Origin: Candidatus Neomarinimicrobiota bacterium
GTDB taxonomy: Bacteria > Fidelibacterota > Fidelibacteria > Fidelibacterales > Fidelibacteraceae
Assembly: GCA_021157965.1 (NCBI GenBank)
Contig: JAGGVO010000059.1
Location: 33,444-97,443, forward strand
Reading direction: 5' to 3'
Length of the DNA: 64,000 nucleotides
This document shows, piece by piece, positions 58,510 to 64,000 of the stretch. Positions within the stretch are counted from its first letter, which is position 1, and each line of letters opens with the position of its first letter. The notes under the pieces are model-generated. The model did not search any database. It had not been told where the DNA came from and was given only the letters and a program-made list of their open reading frames with translations. Position numbers and translations under genes: made by a program.

Positions 58510-58706
58510 TGAATGATGAATGATGAATTGGGTTGCGTGGGTTAATGGATGTTCCCATCCCTCGACACTCGTCACTCGCTACTCGCTACTCGTCCATGAT
58601 CTGTCGACTACCGACTGTCGACTGTCAACTGTCGACTCAACCTCAACCTCAACCTCAACCTTAACCTTAACCTTAACCTCAACCTTAACCTCAACCTTAA
58701 CCTCAA
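58502..58706. repeat. cluster of short tandem repeats between argH and the aminotransferase
   Basis: Three kinds of repeat follow one another: GAATGAT-type units (about 58504-58526, partly in the argH end), seven-base units such as CACTCGT/CTACTCG (58567-58594) and GACTGTC (58597-58636), then eleven six-base units TCAACC or TTAACC in tandem (58637-58702). The frame of the next gene reads through them without a stop, which is why a false N-terminal extension of Ser/Thr/Leu residues appears. Confidence 0.85.
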
Positions 58707-58720
58707 AACAGGATGATACA

Positions 58721-60208
58721 ATGAAACAAAAACTTATGAACGCATTGATCAACGAAAGATCAAAACACCCGGAACGCTTAAATGCCACACCGGAAAGAAT
58801 TTTTGAAGTTCTGGAAAATGTTTTGAAGGAAAACGTGAATGTTTATTCAAAAAATATCCGGAACATTCTGGGGACATTCCCAAGCAGAGGGGAAGTAACA
58901 GAGGACCTGGCTGAAAAAATATGCAGCTATCTGGTGTCCGCTAAATTGTCCCCGGAGGTGTTACAGGCCATATCCGACCAGCTTATGGCATCAGAAATAT
59001 CCACAAATGAAGCTATAGAGCTTCACGAAGCCTATAAGATTCCCGTATCCACCCTGGAAAAAGATTTGGTGCCTGTCTCCGGTAAGGGGTGCTGGTTAAT
59101 GGATACCAAAGGGAAAACTTACCTGGATATGGACAGCAATTACAGCGCCACCAATCTGGGAATGGCAAATGAAGAGATAGCCAAAGGACTTTATAACCAG
59201 GCATCCCAGCTCATCTCCATGAAGGAAGATCGGGTTCAGATTGCCCGGACCCGCTTTTTAAAATCCATCATGCCCATGATGCCGAAGGGATTGAATTATT
59301 TTTATTTTCAGAATTCAGGTGGAGAAGCGGTAGACAAGGCTCTGAAGATTGCCAAGGCCTATACCGGTTCACGGCATGTCATTGCTTTTAAAAACGGCTT
59401 TCACGGCCGGACGCATGGAGCGGTTTCCATTACCTGGAACGAAAAATACCGGAAACCTTTTGGGCTGGACCATGAGGACTGGGTTCACTTTGCTGAATTC
59501 AATAATGTGGAGAGTGTCCGTACGCTCATGGAAAAAAAGAACGCTAAAATCATCATTCTTGAAATGGTCCAGGGAGAAGAGGCCGGGAATCTGGCAGCCA
59601 CACAGTCTTTTATTGATGAATTATTTGAATTGGCCGGAGAAAAAGGGGCCATTGTCATTGCAGATGAGGTCCAAACAGGTTTCGGAAGAACGGCCGTAAA
59701 ACAAAACGACTGGTTTGCCTGTATGGGATACAACGTAATTCCCGATATCATGACTATCGGTAAATCTTTTGGCGGCGGGTATCCTGTAACGGCCGTTGTT
59801 ACGCGGAAAGAGATATCCCAGGCGATGAAAGGGGGATACGACGGGTCTACCTTTGGAGGGAATCCCATGGCCATGACAGCCGCCCTGATTGCCACACGAC
59901 AAATGCGGGAACTGAATGTCACAGGCAATGTCGTTGAACGGAGTCGGCAGTTTGAGAAGGGACTGAAACAACTTGCAGAAAAATACGGACTTCCGGACGA
60001 AATCCGGATTCGGGGACTCATGATTGCCTTTTCTTTAGGATCTTCTGAGCGGGTTCATGCCGTACAGGAAGCCTTGAAGAATCATGGTGTCATGTCCAGC
60101 CTGTCAACTGATCAGTTCTTGCGAATTCTGCCTCCCACCATCATTTCTGAAAAGGAGGTGGCATACTTTCTTGAAGCACTGGAAAAAAGCATAAATGACA
60201 CGATGTAA
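58721..60208 (+). CDS. class III PLP aminotransferase, ornithine/acetylornithine type, with N-terminal extension
   Basis: A 495-residue aminotransferase. About 100 N-terminal helical residues ('LINERSKHPERLNATPERIF' onward) precede the standard fold: 'GCWLMDTKGKTYLDMDSNYS', 'FQNSGGEAVDKALKIAKAYTG', 'FHGRTHGAVSIT', 'IVIADEVQTGFGRTA' and the PLP lysine in 'DIMTIGKSFGGGYPVTAVV'. Usual ArgD/RocD length is about 400. Between argH and proB-proA it could make ornithine from glutamate semialdehyde or act as acetylornithine aminotransferase. The start at ATG 58721 has an AGGA site; anything upstream is translated repeat. Confidence 0.85.
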   Translation: MKQKLMNALINERSKHPERLNATPERIFEVLENVLKENVNVYSKNIRNILGTFPSRGEVTEDLAEKICSYLVSAKLSPEVLQAISDQLMASEISTNEAIELHEAYKIPVSTLEKDLVPVSGKGCWLMDTKGKTYLDMDSNYSATNLGMANEEIAKGLYNQASQLISMKEDRVQIARTRFLKSIMPMMPKGLNYFYFQNSGGEAVDKALKIAKAYTGSRHVIAFKNGFHGRTHGAVSITWNEKYRKPFGLDHEDWVHFAEFNNVESVRTLMEKKNAKIIILEMVQGEEAGNLAATQSFIDELFELAGEKGAIVIADEVQTGFGRTAVKQNDWFACMGYNVIPDIMTIGKSFGGGYPVTAVVTRKEISQAMKGGYDGSTFGGNPMAMTAALIATRQMRELNVTGNVVERSRQFEKGLKQLAEKYGLPDEIRIRGLMIAFSLGSSERVHAVQEALKNHGVMSSLSTDQFLRILPPTIISEKEVAYFLEALEKSINDTM

Positions 60209-61376
60209 TAATATGACAGCTTTCAAACCCATAAAACTTCCCAATTGGAAGCGCTGTGTGATTAAAATCGGGAGTGCCATCATTGACCCGGACGGGAAAG
60301 GTTGTGCCACAAAATACCTTTTATCCATAGCCAATTTTATCAACCAGAGTATTCAGGACGGGAAAGAGGTTATTGTGGTCTCCTCGGGAGCGGTTGTGGC
60401 AGGATGGAGCACCCAGCCACAGTATCCACGGAATACTCCCCTCTCCATACCCCGGAAACAGGCCTTTTCAGCTATCGGTCAGCCTATGGTGTTCTTTTTA
60501 TGGAAACAGCTCTTTGATTATCCCTGTGCCCAGTTGCTGATCACCCAGGATGACCTGTTGAATCGCCGACGGTTTATCAATGTAAAAAATACCCTTCTGG
60601 AACTTCTTCGTTTGAAGACACTGCCTATTGTCAATGAAAACGATACGGTCATGGTACAGCAACTGAAGGTGGGGGATAATGATAATCTTTCAGCCCATGT
60701 GGCCGATCTGGTAGAGGCGGATATTCTCTTTATCTGCTCGGATATTGACGGCCTGTATACAGGGAATCCATACACGGAGAAAACCGTAAACCTGGTTCCT
60801 GAAATCCGGAAAATTGATGAATCGGTTTACCGGATGGCCGGTGAGTCCAACAATCCCATGGCTGTGGGGGGGATGCGGACCAAGATTCAGGCAGCAGAAA
60901 AAGCCACATCCCGGGGCATTGATGTAGTCATTCTCCATGGAAAAAAGGCGGAGAATTTTGATTTGATGGTTAGGGGAAAAGTCGTGGGGACCCTCTTTCA
61001 CCGGACCATGAGTCCCCGTGCGGCAAAAAAGCACTGGATTCTCCATGCCATGCCCTCCAGTGGTGAAATTATCGTGGATGAAGGAGCGGCAAAAGCCCTT
61101 CTTCACCGGTCTGCTTCCCTGCTCCCATCGGGTGTGGTACAAATCCACGGTAAATTCGATCATGGCGATGCAGTCAAAATCTACCGGGAGAGCATATCGA
61201 AGGCAAATCTGATAGCGAAGGGACTCACACAATATAATTCGGAAGACATGCGAAAACTGATTGGTCGTCAAAGTCATGAAATTCAGGATGTTCTGGGTTA
61301 TTTTGTCAGCAGTTCAATTGTCCATCGGGATGATATGGTCATTGTGAGCACTGTAAAAAAAGAGGATTTGATATGA
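60195..61376 (+). CDS. proB: glutamate 5-kinase
   Basis: First step of proline synthesis, forming gamma-glutamyl phosphate. Amino-acid kinase domain: 'RCVIKIGSAIIDPDGKG', 'VIVVSSGAVVAGWS', 'LPIVNENDTVMVQQLKVGDNDNLSAHVA' and 'NPMAVGGMRTKIQAAEKATSRG'. The C-terminal PUA domain covers about residues 290-390 ('GEIIVDEGAAKALLHR', 'VKIYRESISKANLIAKGLTQY'). About 393 residues, full length. ATG 60195 overlaps the previous stop; ATG 60213 is a close alternative. The stop overlaps proA by 4 bp. Confidence 0.94.
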   Translation: MTRCNNMTAFKPIKLPNWKRCVIKIGSAIIDPDGKGCATKYLLSIANFINQSIQDGKEVIVVSSGAVVAGWSTQPQYPRNTPLSIPRKQAFSAIGQPMVFFLWKQLFDYPCAQLLITQDDLLNRRRFINVKNTLLELLRLKTLPIVNENDTVMVQQLKVGDNDNLSAHVADLVEADILFICSDIDGLYTGNPYTEKTVNLVPEIRKIDESVYRMAGESNNPMAVGGMRTKIQAAEKATSRGIDVVILHGKKAENFDLMVRGKVVGTLFHRTMSPRAAKKHWILHAMPSSGEIIVDEGAAKALLHRSASLLPSGVVQIHGKFDHGDAVKIYRESISKANLIAKGLTQYNSEDMRKLIGRQSHEIQDVLGYFVSSSIVHRDDMVIVSTVKKEDLI

Positions 61377-62629
61377 GTGAACAGGATAAAATCATCACCC
61401 TTGCAACAAAAGCAAAGGCTGCATCCCGATATAGTGCCCGACTGAGCAGTCAGGAAAAGGATGCTCTTTTACACCGCATGTCCGGGTTTCTGATGGAGCA
61501 GAGCGAAAGGATTCAGGCGGAAAATCAAAAAGATGTGGAAAAAGCCCGTGAAAAGGGATTATCGAAAGCTCTGACAGATCGCCTGATTTTGAATGAAGCG
61601 CGGATAAAAGGGATGGCGGAAGCCCTTAAAGAAATTGCTCAATTGACCGATCCGGTCGGGGAAATGGATCATATCAGAGTCCGTCCCAATGGCATCCGGG
61701 TGGGACGGATGGCAATTCCCCTGGGAGTGATTCTTATGATTTACGAAGCCCGTCCCAACGTAACATCGGACGCGGCGGGGCTCTGTTTGAAAGCGGGCAA
61801 TGCAGTGATTCTCCGGGGAGGATCGGAAGCATTTTATTCCAACACAGCTATCGTGTCCGTTCTACATCAGGCGTTAAGGGAATCCGACCTTCCGGAAGAT
61901 ATCATTACTTTTGTCCCCACGACAGACCGAAAGGATATTCAAACCCTTCTGACTCTGAATGAGACCATCGATCTGGTTATTCCCCGGGGGGGTGAGGGAC
62001 TCATCCGTTTTGTGGATGAAAACAGTCGAATACCGGTGATAAAGCATTATAAGGGCGTCTGTCATCTGTATGTGGATCAGGCTGCGGATCTGGATGTGGC
62101 CATGGAACTTTTAGTGAACGGTAAAACATCCCGTCCGGGAGTATGCAATGCCCTTGAAACATTGCTCATCCATGAGAACGTCGCCGAAGCATTTTTATCC
62201 CGGATTGAAAAAGAACCCCGTCTGAAAGACGTAGCATTTAAAGGATGTCCTTTGACGCGGCAATATTTTTTCCGGGCAGAGTCTGCCACAGAAGACGATT
62301 ATTTTGCGGAATATCTGGATATGAAAATTGCCGTAAAATGTGTCTCTTCTCCGGAAGATGCTATTGACCATATCGAGAAATACGGTTCAAACCATACAGA
62401 GGTCATTGCAACACAGGATATTGCAACTGCACAGCAGTTTATCCGCGAGGTTAATTCCTCTGTAGTGATGGTCAATGCATCCTCCCGTTTTTCCGACGGA
62501 GGGCAGTTAGGGCTCGGTGCTGAAATCGGCATATCCACTACCAAACTCCACGCCTATGGTCCCATGGGCCTGGAATCCCTCACCACGAAAAAATTTGTGG
62601 TCATGGGAGATGGACAGGTGAGAGAATGA
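61373..62629 (+). CDS. proA: gamma-glutamyl phosphate reductase
   Basis: NADPH-dependent reduction of gamma-glutamyl phosphate to glutamate semialdehyde. 418 residues of the aldehyde dehydrogenase fold: 'IPLGVILMIYEARPNVTSDAAGLCLKAGNAVILRGG', 'TTDRKDIQTLLTLNETIDLVIPRGGEGLI', catalytic cysteine in 'GKTSRPGVCNALETLLIH', and the family end 'SSRFSDGGQLGLGAEIGIST' with 'HAYGPMGLESLTTKKFVVMG'. The final enzyme, ProC, is encoded at 43415. Confidence 0.95.
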   Translation: MSEQDKIITLATKAKAASRYSARLSSQEKDALLHRMSGFLMEQSERIQAENQKDVEKAREKGLSKALTDRLILNEARIKGMAEALKEIAQLTDPVGEMDHIRVRPNGIRVGRMAIPLGVILMIYEARPNVTSDAAGLCLKAGNAVILRGGSEAFYSNTAIVSVLHQALRESDLPEDIITFVPTTDRKDIQTLLTLNETIDLVIPRGGEGLIRFVDENSRIPVIKHYKGVCHLYVDQAADLDVAMELLVNGKTSRPGVCNALETLLIHENVAEAFLSRIEKEPRLKDVAFKGCPLTRQYFFRAESATEDDYFAEYLDMKIAVKCVSSPEDAIDHIEKYGSNHTEVIATQDIATAQQFIREVNSSVVMVNASSRFSDGGQLGLGAEIGISTTKLHAYGPMGLESLTTKKFVVMGDGQVRE

Positions 62630-62998
62630 GGATGTGAGGGTACAAAAGCACGAGGGAGAGATGGAGAGACGTGATTTGATAGAGCCGGTCTGGAAAAACT
62701 TGAGAGTGACTAATTTCACCCGATTGTGATTTGATACCAAAACGGACCGGCAAACAATAACAGAGGTCAAAATGGATTTATTACTTTAATTATGATAATG
62801 ATAAGGAATACAAAAGATTATAACAGAGTGTTCCTGGCGATATGACACCCAAAAATTTCCAGAAAATAGTTCCTGTCGCTCACAAGTAATTTTATTTTTT
62901 TACTTTATTTTTGTAGGTATTTCAAAAATTCTTACATTTAACAATCAATTAAATTTTGTAAATGGCACCACAACAAGATTTATAAAGGAGACAGCCCC
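62630..62998. other. 369-bp intergenic region
   Basis: No gene, repeat or clear terminator was found. The first part is purine-rich and the second (62740-62980) AT-rich. An AAGGAG ribosome site at 62985-62990 introduces the next reading frame. Confidence 0.5.
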
Positions 62999-63913
62999 AT
63001 AAAATTCCTCAACAAAACCACCCTCTTTTTAATCTTCACATTCGGCATCAGTGTTGCCCTGGCCGGTGGATTTGTCCTCTTCGGCGGGGAATACGGCGGC
63101 ATCAGCGGCACGATCATGGCTACAGTCTATATGTTCATCCCCATGCTGAGTGTGCTGATCGTGGAAAAACTTGTCCACAAAGAAGCCATTAAATCACGCC
63201 TTCTTATATCGTTTAAACTGAACCGCTGGTTTGTCGTGGCCTGGCTGATCACACCCCTTATCGGCTTTGGGACCTTCGGCATCAGCCTGCTGTTTCCCGA
63301 TGTTTCCTTCAGTCCCGATATGGCCGGGATGATGAAACGCTTCGAAACCATGATGACACCGGAACAACTGGAATATATCAGACAATCCATTGAGACCTAT
63401 CCGCTCCATCCCTTCTGGATATCGATTCTGCAAGGACTCCTAGCCGGAATTATCATTAATGCCGTGATAGCTTTTGGTGAAGAACTGGGATGGCGAGGAT
63501 TCCTCCTGAATCAATTCAAGGAGATATTCTTCCTGAAAGCATCGCTGACGATTGGCTTTATCTGGGGGATCTGGCATACCCCCATTATCCTGAGGGGACA
63601 CAATTATCCCCGGCATCCTCAACCGGGTGTGCTCATGATGATAATCTGGTGCATTTTGCTGACACCTCTCTTTCTTTATGTGACGATTAAATCAGGCTCG
63701 GTTATCGCTGCGGCTGTCATGCACGGCACCCTCAACGGCACCGCCGGCATTGCCATCATGATGATTGATGGAGGCAATGACCTCACGGTGGGTATGACGG
63801 GACTCGCCGGTTTCCTCTCCCTGGCGGTTTTCCTGGCCGGACTTTTTGTGTATGATTCCTTTATCAGCAAAGAAAAGGTGATGAGACAACCCATAAGCAA
63901 TAATCTGATGTAA
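62999..63913 (+). CDS. CPBP-family intramembrane metalloprotease, ATA at the start position
   Basis: A membrane protein of about 304 residues in the CPBP (CAAX-protease and bacteriocin-processing) family. Core motifs are 'AFGEELGWRGFLLNQF' (E-E-x-x-x-R), 'IGFIWGIWHTPIIL' (H-T) and 'VMHGTLNGTAGI' (final catalytic His). The frame is open with a natural N-terminal membrane helix ('LFLIFTFGISVALAGGFVLF') back to an ATA at 62999, which lies 8 nt after AAGGAG. No ATG, GTG or TTG is in frame between it and ATG 63116, which would cut off the first helix. Either AUA initiates, the start has been lost, or the base is wrong. Confidence 0.85.
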   Translation: MKFLNKTTLFLIFTFGISVALAGGFVLFGGEYGGISGTIMATVYMFIPMLSVLIVEKLVHKEAIKSRLLISFKLNRWFVVAWLITPLIGFGTFGISLLFPDVSFSPDMAGMMKRFETMMTPEQLEYIRQSIETYPLHPFWISILQGLLAGIIINAVIAFGEELGWRGFLLNQFKEIFFLKASLTIGFIWGIWHTPIILRGHNYPRHPQPGVLMMIIWCILLTPLFLYVTIKSGSVIAAAVMHGTLNGTAGIAIMMIDGGNDLTVGMTGLAGFLSLAVFLAGLFVYDSFISKEKVMRQPISNNLM

Positions 63914-63914
63914 T

Positions 63915-64000
63915 ATGAAAAACTCCAATGAACATTCTCTTCCCATTTCCATTCTGCTACATCTTTTACCCGGATTTCTGACTGGCGCTGTATACTATAC
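63915..64000 (+). CDS. start of a membrane protein gene (partial), possibly CPBP family
   Basis: ATG 63915 opens a frame that continues to the window end: 'MKNSNEHSLPISILLHLLPG' and 'FLTGAVYYT'. The pattern 'LLHLLPG-x-L' is common at the start of CPBP membrane proteases, and the gene before it is one. With only 28 codons visible this is tentative. Confidence 0.45.
   Translation, partial: MKNSNEHSLPISILLHLLPGFLTGAVYY

Noticed and set aside
58637..58702. Telomere-like TTAACC repeats
   Set aside because: Only eleven units, mixed TCAACC/TTAACC, inside a gene cluster of a bacterial-type chromosome; nothing else suggests a replicon end.
58520..58720. N-terminal extension of the aminotransferase rich in Ser, Thr and Leu
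   Set aside because: It is the translation of the tandem repeats. A ribosome site and ATG at 58721 give a natural start.

Overview
The window looks like a chromosomal segment of a Gram-negative-type, anaerobic, peptide- and amino-acid-fermenting bacterium. Evidence for this is the set of lipoproteins and periplasmic proteins, a ferredoxin-linked 2-oxoacid oxidoreductase, glutamate dehydrogenase, a CoA-transferase, a thiol amino acid lyase and a large peptide ABC importer. Gene content and style (HHH protein, DUF3098-like small membrane protein, fused oxidoreductase subunits) suggest an FCB-group or neighbouring candidate phylum. That placement is an inference; no rRNA or tRNA gene was seen that would fix it.

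Layout. 1-8989 (+): a housekeeping run: end of dnaJ, a ComEA-like HHH protein, three proteins of uncertain role (two resemble PilM and PilO), rsmD, coaD, pta, an FmdB-type zinc ribbon, obgE, dprA and ispG. 8962-13508: a TPR lipoprotein (-), a small membrane protein, a HAD phosphatase, a GNAT acetyltransferase and an MFS transporter (+), then a universal stress protein (-). 13652-23107 (-): a catabolic block with the 2-oxoacid:ferredoxin oxidoreductase (three genes), an acyl-CoA transferase, a PEP-synthase-like ATP-grasp protein, glutamate dehydrogenase and a Cys/Met lyase. 23430-27039 (+): TPR protein, MoxR ATPase and DUF58 protein. 27145-33926 (-): a five-gene peptide importer most like YejABE in its binding protein and permeases, with one ATPase that carries inserted membrane helices. 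34488-38925 (+): KamA-like radical SAM enzyme, thrB, thrC and a ZIP metal transporter.

39000-40750 is a mosaic accessory island: a REP palindrome and its RAYT transposase, a chimeric CPBP-protease remnant, and an integron-like gene cassette with an attC-like site. 55400-40970 (-) is a large biosynthetic operon: ilvD-ilvB-ilvN-ilvC-cimA-leuA-leuC-leuD-leuB-proC-thrA. It is preceded by a consensus promoter, a Leu/Ile/Val-rich leader peptide and a terminator whose 5' arm can pair with the end of the leader ORF, which is a textbook attenuator. Divergent from it (55544-62629, +) run argR, argG, argH, an N-terminally extended class III aminotransferase, proB and proA. The window closes with a CPBP membrane protease gene whose expected start codon is ATA, and the first codons of what may be another such gene.

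The genes fit together as peptide uptake, transamination and deamination (GDH), oxidative decarboxylation of 2-oxoacids to acyl-CoA and reduced ferredoxin, and energy recovery through CoA-transferase or Pta, beside complete-looking branched-chain, threonine and proline routes and the end of the arginine route. The most unusual items are the membrane-inserted ABC ATPase, the ilv attenuator, the gene cassette and RAYT island, two genes with ATA at the start position, and an exact 23-bp element upstream of two catabolic genes.
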